A stretch of 57,382 nt of DNA from Hofstenia miamia. Its lineage: Eukaryota; Xenacoelomorpha; Acoela. The stretch is from assembly GCA_004352715.1 (NCBI GenBank), contig SCFE01000083.1, positions 1 through 57,382 of the forward strand. The letters run 5' to 3'. This document shows, one piece after another, positions 34,013-44,915 of the stretch. The notes below the pieces were generated by a model, which worked only from the letters and a program-made list of their open reading frames with translations, was not told the origin of the DNA and did not search any database. The translations under genes were made by a program, and so were the position numbers. Each line of letters begins with the position of its first letter. Within the stretch, counting starts at the first letter, position 1.

Positions 34013-35012
34013 NNNNNNNNNNNNNNNNNNNNNNNNNNNNNNNNNNNNNNNNNNNNNNNNNNNNNNNNNNNNNNNNNNNNNNNNNNNNNNNNNNNNNNNN
34101 NNNNNNNNNNNNNNNNNNNNNNNNNNNNNNNNNNNNNNNNNNNNNNNNNNNNNNNNNNNNNNNNNNNNNNNNNNNNNNNNNNNNNNNNNNNNNNNNNNNN
34201 NNNNNNNNNNNNNNNNNNNNNNNNNNNNNNNNNNNNNNNNNNNNNNNNNNNNNNNNNNNNNNNNNNNNNNNNNNNNNNNNNNNNNNNNNNNNNNNNNNNN
34301 NNNNNNNNNNNNNNNNNNNNNNNNNNNNNNNNNNNNNNNNNNNNNNNNNNNNNNNNNNNNNNNNNNNNNNNNNNNNNNNNNNNNNNNNNNNNNNNNNNNN
34401 NNNNNNNNNNNNNNNNNNNNNNNNNNNNNNNNNNNNNNNNNNNNNNNNNNNNNNNNNNNNNNNNNNNNNNNNNNNNNNNNNNNNNNNNNNNNNNNNNNNN
34501 NNNNNNNNNNNNNNNNNNNNNNNNNNNNNNNNNNNNNNNNNNNNNNNNNNNNNNNNNNNNNNNNNNNNNNNNNNNNNNNNNNNNNNNNNNNNNNNNNNNN
34601 NNNNNNNNNNNNNNNNNNNNNNNNNNNNNNNNNNNNNNNNNNNNNNNNNNNNNNNNNNNNNNNNNNNNNNNNNNNNNNNNNNNNNNNNNNNNNNNNNNNN
34701 NNNNNNNNNNNNNNNNNNNNNNNNNNNNNNNNNNNNNNNNNNNNNNNNNNNNNNNNNNNNNNNNNNNNNNNNNNNNNNNNNNNNNNNNNNNNNNNNNNNN
34801 NNNNNNNNNNNNNNNNNNNNNNNNNNNNNNNNNNNNNNNNNNNNNNNNNNNNNNNNNNNNNNNNNNNNNNNNNNNNNNNNNNNNNNNNNNNNNNNNNNNN
34901 NNNNNNNNNNNNNNNNNNNNNNNNNNNNNNNNNNNNNNNNNNNNNNNNNNNNNNNNNNNNNNNNNNNNNNNNNNNNNNNNNNNNNNNNNNNNNNNNNNNN
35001 NNNNNNNNNNNN
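34013..35012. other. Assembly gap (1000 N)
   Basis: Exactly 1000 N, a default gap of unknown size. Confidence 0.98.
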
Positions 35013-35345
35013 CAGTCTTTCACAGCGCAAAGCACTTCTTGGGCCCTGTCTTGACCACGCGTTCCACCCAGTAGGATTGTAGCATCATCTGCGTATTTTA
35101 CTAAATAGACATCATCTCCGCTCAAAACAAGATCATCATATAATAAGTTGAATAAGATTGGCCCCAGAATAGAGCCTTGGGGTATAACAGCGTTTGTGCT
35201 GAGAAGTCGCGAATGTCGCCCATTGAAGTCAACAAATTGTGTCCTGTCTAGAAGGAAGTCGCAAACTAGATTGACAACATACGGCGAGATATTCAGTTTG
35301 CGAAGAGAGTTAACCATCTGATCGCTCAATGTTGATGCTTCGTTC
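35013..35345 (-). pseudogene. Non-LTR RT fragment with an intact YADD motif, cut by a gap
   Basis: The minus strand from about 35345 reads DQMVNSLRKLNISPYVVNLV, then DFLLDRTQFV, then VIPQGSILGPILFNLL (motif B) and VKYADDATILLG (motif C, YADD) before the gap at 35012. No stop lies in this stretch. It is less AT-rich than the surrounding LINE relics. Upstream it is fused to an unrelated nuclease domain. The 3' part is in the gap, so activity cannot be judged. Confidence 0.75.
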
Positions 35346-35950
35346 TTCATATTTTGACTTTTTGAGCCCCTCGTGATATCCATATGCATCTTTTATCTTT
35401 TTTGGGCAACTCTTTGAGAGGGGGTTGAAAACCTTCACATCAAAAAATGTTCTTTCAAAAGATGTTCCCCAAAGGCCATTTGCTTTGATATCTAGCCGAG
35501 CCTCTTCGTCTGTTGAGGTTGTAAGTTTTGAGAATTGTAAATTATCAATAGGTTGAAGTTTAGGTTCGCCTTGAACATCATAGCATACATCTTTCAAGAA
35601 ATGTGCAAAAGTGTCACGAATTTTATTATGTCGAATAATGGTGTATCCGCCTTTTGCACAGTGAAGAGCATGGGTAACTGTGAATTCCCGTCCACAAGGA
35701 CAAAATTGTGGCATTTTTAGCGGATCCCATCCATATCTAAACGATATGCCATCTAGAAAATCTCGCTTACTAAGATGATAATTGTATCGTTTGAGTGGAA
35801 GGGCATTTAACCACATGGATGATCCTTTTTCTTTGGGAAGCTGGACTGAGTATTGCTGCTCACATTCTAAGGCATCTAGGACGTCATTTGCTTTTTGCTG
35901 TAATGATATTACTGATACTTTCTGTATGTCAGCTATAACACTATTGAATT
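35340..35950 (-). pseudogene. RT-associated domain with a CPCG/RHN motif and a restriction-like nuclease signature
   Basis: The frame 35310-35816 is open and similarity continues upstream to about 35950 (QQKANDVLDALECEQQYSVQ). It contains SKRDFLDGISFRYGW, FCPCGREFTVTHALHCAKGG, RHNKIRDTF, then ARLDIKANG and FFDVKVFNP. The C-x-C…H-x-x-x-C pattern and the D…DVK pair suggest a zinc ribbon and a PD-(D/E)XK-like nuclease site. Similar C-terminal domains occur, from memory, in retroelement-like ORFs of marine invertebrates. The protein is cut after KYEERSINIE and continues into RT sequence in another frame, so this is a recombined or nested relic. Confidence 0.6.
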
Positions 35951-36502
35951 GTAAATATTGATCTTTCCAATTTTGTTTGAATCACGACTGAAAACAGCAA
36001 GTCTAAAGTCGTAGTGTAAACTTGGACTGACATGATTTTTTTACTTATAATAGTACTTGCATCTGCATCATCATCAAGTCCAACAGTAACAACATGCGGT
36101 GATTAATTATAACTTCGGAACAAAACTAAGTTTTGGTAGCATTTGCAATGGAAATGAAAATTTAAACTTAAATCCAAAACAAGAAACAGGTAAAAAGTCA
36201 TTCCCATTTCAATCAAATAACTCAAATTGACAATTACACTTAATCTTAAATATCAGTGAGGGATTTATTTTCTTGAATCATTTTGTCTTGAAGAAGCAGA
36301 AGAGAAACAATTTATTTAAAACTTATCAAATGATAGCAATTCTGAAAGCGTCAACAAATTCTTCCAACTTTATAAAAATAGTTGGCCACACTTTTCAATA
36401 TCTTTAATCTATTCAGTTGTATTTTTCATTCCAACGTTTTACAAAATTAATAATGAATAGTTTCTAATAAATTTTTTCCAAAGAACAGATTTAATATTTT
36501 GT

Positions 36503-37155
36503 ATGGTAGTGTTCAGGGGAGACAATCTTACTGAAATGGGGGAAATCCATCGTATCGATCCTTTGCAATGTTGTTTGTCGATTTATTTGAATGAGGCATT
36601 GAGGATTACTGAATTTACAACATCAGACATCCACTTCATTTATTACCTACGCTATACGGATGATATATTTGCATTAGTAAAAGATGAAGAAGCATCAGAA
36701 AACATACTTACAAAATTGAATTTAATTGACAAGAGTATTCAATTTACAAGAGATTGAAACTAAGAACAAATTTCATTTTTTGAATATACAAATAATTAGA
36801 AAAGATAACAAATTTGAAACTGGAATCTATTATAAACCAACAGACACAGGATTGTTATTGAACTACAACTCAAATACGCCTTTAAATTACAAAATATCAT
36901 TAATTAAAGGTTATATTCATCGAATATTTGACAATTGCAGCACATATAGAACAATTAACCAAGAAATAGAAAAACGTAAGATCGAATTAAAGAAGAATGA
37001 ATATCCAAATAATTTCATAGATCGACATATTAAGAAATCATTAGAAGACATTTTAATTAAAAACAAAAGATCAAAAAACAATCAAACTAATTATGAACAT
37101 TGTTTTAAGATCGAATATAGAGGACTTCACACTGAAAAAATGATCAAAGAACTCA
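36503..37155 (+). pseudogene. Penelope-like element RT, copy A (3' end in gap)
   Basis: The frame 36503-36757 has IHFIYYLRYTDDIFALVKDE (YxDD active site, here YTDD) and DKSIQFT. After a frameshift at about 36745 it continues with FHFLNIQIIRKDNKFETGIYY, KPTDTGLLLNYNSNTPLNYK and KKNEYPNNFIDR up to the gap. The block order YVDD, FT-E-E, LPFL, Y-KPT-T, N-S-P-YK and NGYP is diagnostic of Penelope-like RTs. The fingers upstream of 36503 are not readable. Confidence 0.85.
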
Positions 37156-37243
37156 NNNNNNNNNNNNNNNNNNNNNNNNNNNNNNNNNNNNNNNNNNNNN
37201 NNNNNNNNNNNNNNNNNNNNNNNNNNNNNNNNNNNNNNNNNNN
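37156..37243. other. Assembly gap (88 N)
   Basis: Run of N between two Penelope-like copies. Confidence 0.98.
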
Positions 37244-38240
37244 ATTACTATGCTCGATATGTTGATGATATACTAGTTATATCAGAATATAATGTTCCAG
37301 ACTTACTTCCTTCCTTGAATTCTTTAGATTCTGCAATTCAATTCACCATCGAAGAAGAAAACAACAAAAGACTACCATTTCTCAATATTAACTTTGAAAG
37401 AATAAAAAACAAATTTATGTCATCATACTACAGTAAACCAACTGATACAAATTTAGAAATTAACTACAATTCAAACGTACCCTTTGCATACAAAAAATCC
37501 ATGATCAATGGTCTGATACATCGACATTTCATGATTGATCACAATTACGAAGAAATTCATAAATCAATCATTAAGATCAAAAACATATTAAAGCGTAATG
37601 AATATCCAGCATATATAGTCGATAGTATTATAAAAGAAAAACTAGAAGACTTACTACAAAGTCAAGAAACTAAAAACAAAGTGATTATTTATACAATTAC
37701 ATCTTTAATATTGAATATAGAGGCATACAATCTATTAAATTACAGAAATATCTGAAAAGAATCACTCCATCATTTTTAAAAATAGGCTTTATACTAAAGA
37801 CCAATAAACTAAGACATATAGGACTAAAAACAGAAACCAAGATCGAAAACATTTCCAAAATAATATATGAAATAATTTGCAACTATGGTGCACAATACAT
37901 TGGAAAAACGTCAAGGAATTTACAATTAAGAATTAAAGAACACAAAATTCATTCGACCATCTCTGATCATTTAAAGAACTGTAATATGAAATTTACATAT
38001 AAAATTTTATCCAAGGCAATTGATAATTTTCAACTAAGCATCATTGAATCAATTTATATAGAATTAAAGGAACCAAGCTTAAACAAAAAAGATGAATATA
38101 AATACAAACTAAATTTACCGAAAATATAAAAAAATATATAAAAATATGTAATTTGATGAATATTTTGTAAATTTTAGTGGGAAACTTTTTGAAAATGGCA
38201 GCATCATGCCGAAACATGTTAAATAAATGATGCGTTTCTT
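37244..38240 (+). pseudogene. Penelope-like element RT plus GIY-YIG, copy B with 3' end
   Basis: Opens in YYARYVDDILVISEYNV and runs through QFTIEEENNKRLPFLNINFE, YYSKPTDTNLEINYNSNVPF and LKRNEYPAYIVDS to 37755. A frameshift separates this from the nuclease: IIYEIICNYGAQYIGKTSRN then LQLRIKEHK, an SDHLKNCN block and IESIYIELKEPSLNKK, stopping near 38129. The GIY-YIG catalytic pattern (YIG, Arg, and a downstream Glu in IESIY) looks conserved. The CCHH-type linker cysteines are partly lost. The 3' UTR ends with TGCCGAAACATGTTAAATAA near 38207. Same orientation as copy A, partial tandem. Confidence 0.88.
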
Positions 38241-39368
38241 TTTTAAATTCATATATAACCTCAAGAATTTTGAATTATAATTATTATTGTAAAATCTAGT
38301 AAATTTAGAGGGAATAATTTGTAAAAATGACGATGACTTTGTAAGTCGAAATATATCTCTGCATTTTCTTATTAAGATTACTGAATTATTGTATATTAAT
38401 ATTCTTTAGGAAATTTTTATTTAAATCAGGCTAGTGTACACTAACATAATATGAATGACTTCAACTATAACATTGATTAACTGAATTTTAGCATTGGTAG
38501 GTAGCTGTTGAGAAAATTCGCGAAGTGCCTTAATAGAAATCACAATTTTTTAATATTTATTACTTTTGAAAAGTAAATAATGATTCAATGCAATTTCAAA
38601 ATATTTTGTCCACTTATTCTATGTGGGTATCGTTAATATTTAACCTGTTTTTTAAATTAGCATTTGATATTATAATACAGAATCTTTACAATGTTGAAGA
38701 AGAGGCGTACTCGAGGGGGTGCTCAGTTAAATTTGACTGTGGCGCAGATCCCTTTGATAAGGTTATATTATGGTTTGTGGTGGTTTATTTCAATTTTTTA
38801 ATAAAATTTGGTCAAAATATAATATGAAAGTATCACTTCTCCCTCCTTGTTAAATATTTAGGAGTACAGCCCTGCCTTGAAAGTATTCAACTAAAACATA
38901 TTTATTGGAATCGGACGGAATGAAAACCAACAACTTAATTTTATCTCAGTATGTATCAATTAACTATTCAGAGTTGAATGACTAGCATTTAATATTTATC
39001 CAAATTCTACCTCAAAAACGTTACATGTATGTCACTGAAATCTAATCTACTTAATTAACTTTTGCGCAATTGGCGCTTCATTAAAATATACCTAATTCAT
39101 AAGTCGATTTTGACAATTATTTAATCGGTTTATATTAGTTTGAACATAATGTCAAAATATTTTTAATCTGAAGTAATGTTTTACCTAACATTTCGATAAC
39201 TAATGTAGAAGGTTGAGTTTTCACTTTTTATATAATTTATCTGACATCTTGAGTTAAATAATTTTATTCAAAGTTGCATTGTGTTTATAAAATGTTATAA
39301 TATATAAAGATGCATTGATTATTCGTAATAAATTTTGCAAAAAATTGTTTCAAAAAATATCTAGTAAT
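38241..39368. other. Intergenic, no gene recognised
   Basis: Near 38330 a second GACGATGAC…GTCGAAAT sequence resembles another Penelope-like 3' end. CAGCCCTG at 38870 resembles an hAT terminus without a partner. Nothing else seen. Confidence 0.55.
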
Positions 39369-39863
39369 CTAAGCATCTTTCTTTGAATTTCTATTCATCA
39401 AAAACATATGAAAATTAAGGGTCCACGCTAAGGATAACCAGGTAATATATGGATATAACAGCTTAGCTGCCACATGATCAACCTGATGGAATTGGTAAAT
39501 AGTGTAAATCACCATTCCGTAAGTCGCAGTCATTTCCATTGACGCGAGACCAATTTGATGAAATCCAAAAAACAGTGGAGTCCAAGCCCAATTTAAAACT
39601 AGTTGACACGCGTAAGAACCCAGTGGTAACATAGCTTTCTCAGTGAATCCCAATTCAGAATATATTCGATATGAAGCATAACCCATCATTGCATACAAAG
39701 AAGTCCACATTGGGCCGAACAACCAATTAGGAGGGCGATACGAAGGCCGTAGAATTTCCTTCTCATACCAATCCATGTTACCCCTAGTGATGATAGCACT
39801 AGGAAGTGCACCCAGTTGTGGTATAAATACAAAAGCTCCAATTTTCAAATACTTGCAAATCAT
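39369..39863 (-). CDS. TSPO: TSPO/MBR family translocator protein
   Basis: 164-residue, five-helix outer mitochondrial membrane protein of the tryptophan-rich sensory/TSPO family, which binds cholesterol and porphyrins. Family hallmarks: WYEKEILRPSYRPPNWLFGP (32-51, the W-x-x-L-x-KP…PPN…FGPxW block), LYAMMGYASYRIY and QLVLNWAWTPLFF (87-99). Hydrophobic segments lie near 5-25, 47-66, 78-99, 104-124 and 134-156. In the C-terminal CRAC-type site the central Tyr is Phe (LNFHMFLMNR, 149-158). The first ATG is at 39863. Fifteen bases upstream the minus strand reads TTTTATTGCAG, a good 3' splice site, so a 5' UTR exon probably lies upstream. Length is normal (human 169). No frame breaks. Confidence 0.95.
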   Translation of the reverse strand: MICKYLKIGAFVFIPQLGALPSAIITRGNMDWYEKEILRPSYRPPNWLFGPMWTSLYAMMGYASYRIYSELGFTEKAMLPLGSYACQLVLNWAWTPLFFGFHQIGLASMEMTATYGMVIYTIYQFHQVDHVAAKLLYPYITWLSLAWTLNFHMFLMNRNSKKDA

Positions 39864-42541
39864 TCTAAAACACTGCAATAAAATATTTAACAGAGCATTT
39901 TAATAATACTACTGGAAAAGGAACATTGTTACCAGAAATAGAGGTGGGCTGGGTCAAACTCATGGCTTGGAAAGAGCGGTGATACTTACCCGGTTTTAGA
40001 ATGAGAGCAGACTGATACATTTATTGCAAATTAGGCTTGTTACAAAAATATAATTTTTCCAGCTTATTATTCATTTAGGCGACTATTGGTATGTTCTTGC
40101 TTCTTGGAAAATAAACCTAAACAATTTTTCAACCTTTGGCAATTTACTAATTATATCAAAACTTGCCAGGTTTTTAAAAACTTAATGCACTAATTTAACA
40201 ACTCCTACACTTATTAAACAAAAAGTGTGGTGGAGAGGTGGAGTAGAGACAGTTTGCAAAAATATTCCCCACTTCCATCTTTGTTTGAAACAAATCCGAA
40301 AACTCGGTATACATTAAACAAACATGAACACAATCAAATTTTAATATTTAAACATCAAAACATCAACATAAAGTACTAAGAACGGATGTAATTAAACAAT
40401 GAAAAACTGGTTAACAAAACTATTACTTTGACAAATCTAAATTATGAAAATTTACTATTTATTATTGACATTAATTTTGTGTACTTAAAAACACTAAAAT
40501 AGCCGCAGCTGCCATTTGCCAGCTTAAAAAATTGTAGTTACGCTGCACAGAAAACAATCAAAGCTACGAATCTGTGATTTTGTGATACTTTCATCTACTG
40601 TTTACCTAGGCAGACTTTTTGTAGATTTTGATTAACCTAACTGCGGAAATTAAAATAATTGCCTGAAACTCAAAATGAGCTGTAATTCAGTGGCTAAGAA
40701 GCCACTGGCAGCGCTTGGACCTAAGATCGCTCTCGTGGCAGCAGCATAATGGGAGACAAACAATTAACGTGTACGAGTGTAAAGTATGTTTTAAATGGCG
40801 AACTCCAGGATCGTGATTTCAAAGATTATAGTACACCAAGAAAAAGAACCAAGGAAATTCGAGAACCAGCCTCTTGAGCATCAATATCCACAACGTTTGC
40901 TTGGTTTAGCATCTCTTCAAAGTTTTAAAAACATTTCTTGAAACTTAGTAAGTAGTCTTCCCAGACAGAAAGATTGTCAAGAGACCCAGCAATTGAGTAG
41001 TATTTTCTTCATCACAATACTGAAGACTATATTTTGCGCTTTGATCACGAACAACGCAAAGGTTTAATGAGCACTGTCGCAGTGCAAATTTCTGAGGAAT
41101 AATTGTGTCAAGGCCTATAAAGTAAGCAAAGGAAAAATTCATTCAAAGGAAATTAATTTTAGCCCTAAGATCGCTTTTGTTACTTTTTTATTGCAAACTA
41201 AAAAATTGGATAAAAATATAATCCCAGTATAACAAACCTATGACTACACTGAAAATTTCAAGCATATACTTTGTACACCTACCGACATAATATTTTTCCA
41301 ATTTACGAAGATCTGTTAACATCTTCGCAGCCACAGCCTGCTTATACTAGCAGAGTATGCAGACTGAATATAATTAATGTCTACCTCGCTTTGGTGGCAA
41401 TTGGTAACAAAATAGCTAATTGAAACCACTGTTATAGCGGTAAAGAACTTTTGTCGGAGGTTGTGAGTATGGAAAAGTTTTTATATAATTTGGACTATTC
41501 GAATTTATTAGACAAGATAAAAATATTTCTGTTCGACTTGCATCGAATATGGCAGCTAAAGGGTCAACATATTTTTTGTTAAAATTTGAAGAACATTTTT
41601 GTCAAAATTTGAAGAACGTTCTGATATGTAATGAAATGCTTGAATCCGTTATAGTTAGTCGTTCTGCAGTTTTGAGGTGACACATCGGCCTCGTAAAAGT
41701 CGGGTTGAGGAAAGGAAGCAGTGCTAAAATATAAAACCTCCAGCCCTTAAATTGTTATGTTTCCATAAAACCTAGTAAGGCAGTCAATTGACAACATACA
41801 ATAATAAATTAAATCTGTTAGTTATTCTGCACAAGGAATTATGCAATTTTCACAGACCTTAACATTTAATATTTGTATATTCCTGAGGAAAATCAAGTGT
41901 GCTAAGACTCTTCTGAAAGTTGTTCAGGATCAACTAATGAGCAAAACAACTAGATATAAATGGTGGCTCTTGGAGATGGACAATGCATACATCTTAGTAT
42001 TTGTGAAATATTAGAGTTATTAATACAAGGTTGCAATCACTGATTTACAAATAACACAAAGAAGCTTCATTTATCAAATTAGACACATCTGCTTTTATAT
42101 TTCGCATGATTGAAGATCAATCCACCAAAAGTGATGGGAACCCAAATAGAACTAATCATTATTAAAGTAAATGCACGTTGTGATACAGGCAGGCGATGAA
42201 ATTGCGGCAAATTTAGAGGAAAAACTTGTACATTTACTTGCAAAGCCTGCATGGAAGAGTTTGAACTTTTGAGAATTATTATTTCTTTTGTAGATTTTTG
42301 ATGGAGTTAATTTGTTTGAATTCTATGCATTTAAAAATCACGGTTTTGGCATTTAAAGGAATTGATTCTTTCGTCGCTTCTACTGTTTAATACTTAAAAT
42401 ATTAAGCGAAGTTGAAATGTTGCGCAATCGTTTTCAATGCACATCATTCTTGAATACGTGGAGATAATGAGTTGGCAGGTAATATAAAACGAAAGCAAAC
42501 ATGAAAATGTTCATTTTTATTTATTTTCTACGTGAATTAAC
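39864..42541. other. Intergenic, probably including TSPO 5' UTR and ARF upstream sequence
   Basis: No clear gene. A minus-strand frame at 40945-41142 (PQKFALRQCSLNLCVVRDQS…) continues in another frame toward about 40870, as a decayed pseudogene would, but I do not recognise the family. Confidence 0.5.
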
Positions 42542-43108
42542 ATGGGAATATGGATAAGTAAAATGAGAGATGTTTTATCTACGTTTGGAGAACTGGATGC
42601 AAAAGCTTGTATGATTGGTTTGGATGGTGCCGGTAAAACAACCATACTTTACAAACTAAAATTCAACGAAATTGCGTCAACAATTCCAACAATCGGATTC
42701 AATGTAGAAACGGTTACTCCAGTCAAAGGTCTAACAATGACTGTTTGGGATATTGGCGGCCAAGAAACAATACGACCTCTTTGGAGACACTATTATAGCG
42801 GGTGTTCAGCTATTATATATGTAGTCGATAGTAGCGATCAAGCAAGATTTGAAGAAGCAAAAAATGAACTTTCTTTAGTACTGGACGATGCACATTTACG
42901 TTCAGTACCACTTTTAGTATTGGCTAACAAGCAAGACCTACCACAAGCTGAAACCACTTTACAAATAGCAGCCGCATTAGGACTTCAAAAACTCACACGT
43001 CGCAAATGGCATGTACAAAGCACATGTGCAGCAAGTGGCGACGGATTATTTGAGGGCATGCAAGTACTCGCGGACATGATTCGAGATTTCAAAAAAGGTA
43101 AATACTGA
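42542..43108 (+). CDS. ARF/ARL-family small GTPase, copy 2
   Basis: Single-exon protein of 188 residues and the more ARF-like of the two copies. Motifs: GLDGAGKTT (26-34), PTIGFNVET (49-57), [19 protein letters not shown] (69-87), NKQDLP (129-134) and TCAASGDGLFEG (161-172). It starts Met-Gly, expected to be N-myristoylated. It is seven residues longer than ARF1 (181), with a short basic tail KKGKY. Canonical ARF residues (WRHYY, FNVET) are kept, unlike copy 1. Upstream and downstream flanks also resemble those of copy 1, pointing to DNA-level duplication rather than retroposition of an mRNA. Which ARF/ARL subfamily it belongs to needs a tree. Confidence 0.95.
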   Translation: MGIWISKMRDVLSTFGELDAKACMIGLDGAGKTTILYKLKFNEIASTIPTIGFNVETVTPVKGLTMTVWDIGGQETIRPLWRHYYSGCSAIIYVVDSSDQARFEEAKNELSLVLDDAHLRSVPLLVLANKQDLPQAETTLQIAAALGLQKLTRRKWHVQSTCAASGDGLFEGMQVLADMIRDFKKGKY

Positions 43109-43819
43109 AGACTTATTTTGTAGTGTGGATTACATAGTATATTAGAATCTTACAGAATTTCAAATACCTGTTAAACTTAATTTCCAAAACGATTTAAAAT
43201 CATGTTTAAAATACATGGTTAGGCAAACCTCTACATTGAATTTAATAAAAAAACTGAAAAATGAACACAATTACAGTAAGTAAACATTTTTGATAAAATT
43301 TTGAGTGGAACAGTGTAATAAATGATGCAATTTTCATGATTTGTTCATTCCTTTGAGTGGACTCAATTCGGTAGTTTATATATTTTGTAAAGCTTTTTAA
43401 ATAAAATGAAAAATAGAATATCATTTATGCTCAAATGCTGCTGTAAATTTCAATTTTTTTAGAAAACTGATATAATAAACAATGTTTAAACATCCTAATA
43501 ATCCAAGATTCTAGGCACTACAACTGTCGCTTCAAGCAATCGATGTAAAAGCATATAAATGAATGTACTAGAACATAGATAAAATAATAGACTGGAATTA
43601 AAGTGAGATAAATATGGATGTAAACGCGTAATGAGGAACTGAATTTTTGTACTACATGTATGAAAACACTACATATTTGTCAATTTAGGTTTACTAAGAG
43701 ATTAAAAAATAGAGAACTCAATTCCAATTTCATTCAGAAAAATCAATATCTTTATCCTTAGTTGGACAATTATTAAGCTTGCAAAATATAACTGCATAAA
43801 TTACCATAAATTATGAAAT
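43109..43819. other. ARF copy 2 downstream region
   Basis: The first about 110 bases resemble the copy 1 downstream flank. No other gene seen; the 60-residue minus frame at 43242-43424 has no motif. Confidence 0.5.
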
Positions 43820-44273
43820 TACCGCATTTACCCGTGTATAAGCCGCACTTTTTTTCACGAAAAATTGCTCCCAAAGCGGGGGTGCGGCTTATCTACCGAA
43901 ACACTTGAAAAACATCTCGCGAAGATACCTAATTTGCACATATATTCTAAACTAAAGTACGAGATCTGCTGTAATATACATTAAAGTAAAGTAATATCCT
44001 GGTTTAAAAGTCAAACAAGTAATTTATTAAAAATAAAACAATATTAAAGTATTAGAATGTATTGTTAATTTAGAAATAATATGCACATGTAAATATCAAA
44101 AGCAAATTTAGATCAGAATCCTTTTAAGCACAATACACGAATCGGACTTAAAATTTTACTTCAAAGTTGTAAGAAATATGTTTTATTGATTCAGTGCTTG
44201 TGGATTTTTATTTTGTTCAAGAAACTTTTTTAAAAATCTTCTTCCAAACTCGGTGCGCGGCTTATACACGGTA
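43820..44273 (+). mobile_element. Palindrome-ended MITE, family 2
   Basis: A TA-bounded element of about 450 bp. Left CCGTGTATAAGCCGCAC (43832-43848), preceded by TACCGCATTTAC; right GCGGCTTATACACGG (44257-44271), an exact 15-base inverted match, then TA. Close to the left end, after a run of five G, GTGCGGCTTAT (43882-43892) repeats the end word in inverse orientation. It shares this design and the TACCG start with family 1 at 13889. Non-coding. The left boundary could be the TA at 43820 or at 43829. Confidence 0.8.
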
Positions 44274-44435
44274 TATCTTTATTTAAAAACATGTAATTGT
44301 ATATTATTATATCCTAACAGTTTGAGATAGCCGTCTTATATCTAGAAAAATTAGTTCCATAATTATGTAATATATTATTGCACTAAATGGTCAGAATTTC
44401 ACGCCAAATGTTTTAACATCGGTTATTAATATTAA

Positions 44436-44915
44436 CCTTAAACCGAGTGGTGTCCATTAAAAGAAAAAACAGGGTTTCCATATTTACAAATAATTTTTTC
44501 TCAGCCTATAAGCAAATTGAAAATCGTGTGGTATGGTAAGGTCTATTGGGGAACATGCTTTAATACAATGTTGAAAACTTCAGTTAAAGTCCATTGTTGT
44601 GCCTGCAGTAATTGAAAGAATTAATTATTTTTCATAGAAAATTTCAAATTTTTGAAAAAGATTAAAATTCTCTCCGTGCCTATGTTCATGTATCTATAAG
44701 GTTTTGAGCAAATAGAAGTAACAAAGAACTTTGACGGTTTCTTGATAAGTGCAAAGATAATCCAAACCCATTGAAGCTAGCCTTGTGCAAAGTCAGAGAT
44801 CGCGGAGCCGAAGGCTTTCAGATTGAGCATAGCGTTAATAGTTTTTGAGCTATGAACATCTAAAAATTTTTATATGATCAGGAAAAATTTTCAAAAATCC
44901 GCGGGATGTTTAAGG
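44436..44915. mobile_element. piggyBac-like MITE (TTAA flanks)
   Basis: TTAA at 44432-44435 and 44916-44919 flank a 480 bp non-coding segment. It begins CCTTAAACC and ends, read inverted, CCTTAAACA. TTAA duplication and a CCyTAAA terminus are piggyBac features, but the inverted repeat is only 8 to 9 bases. Confidence 0.5.

Noticed and set aside
890-35082. Long open frames of 200-460 residues at 890-1643, 3368-4402, 5987-7064, 29903-30805 and 33942-35389
   Set aside because: They consist almost wholly of N; only a few real residues lie at the edges.
32372-38876. CAGGGCTG at 32372 and its reverse complement at about 38869 as ends of one 6.5 kb hAT
   Set aside because: Similarity stops after eight bases and the flanking octamers differ, so there is no target duplication.
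39864-39878. TSPO start five codons upstream of 39863
   Set aside because: That codon is TTG and lies on a likely splice acceptor (TTTTATTGCAG); the first ATG is at 39863.
40945-41142. 65-residue minus frame as an exon
   Set aside because: Continuation needs a frame change and no family is recognised; more likely a pseudogene or chance.
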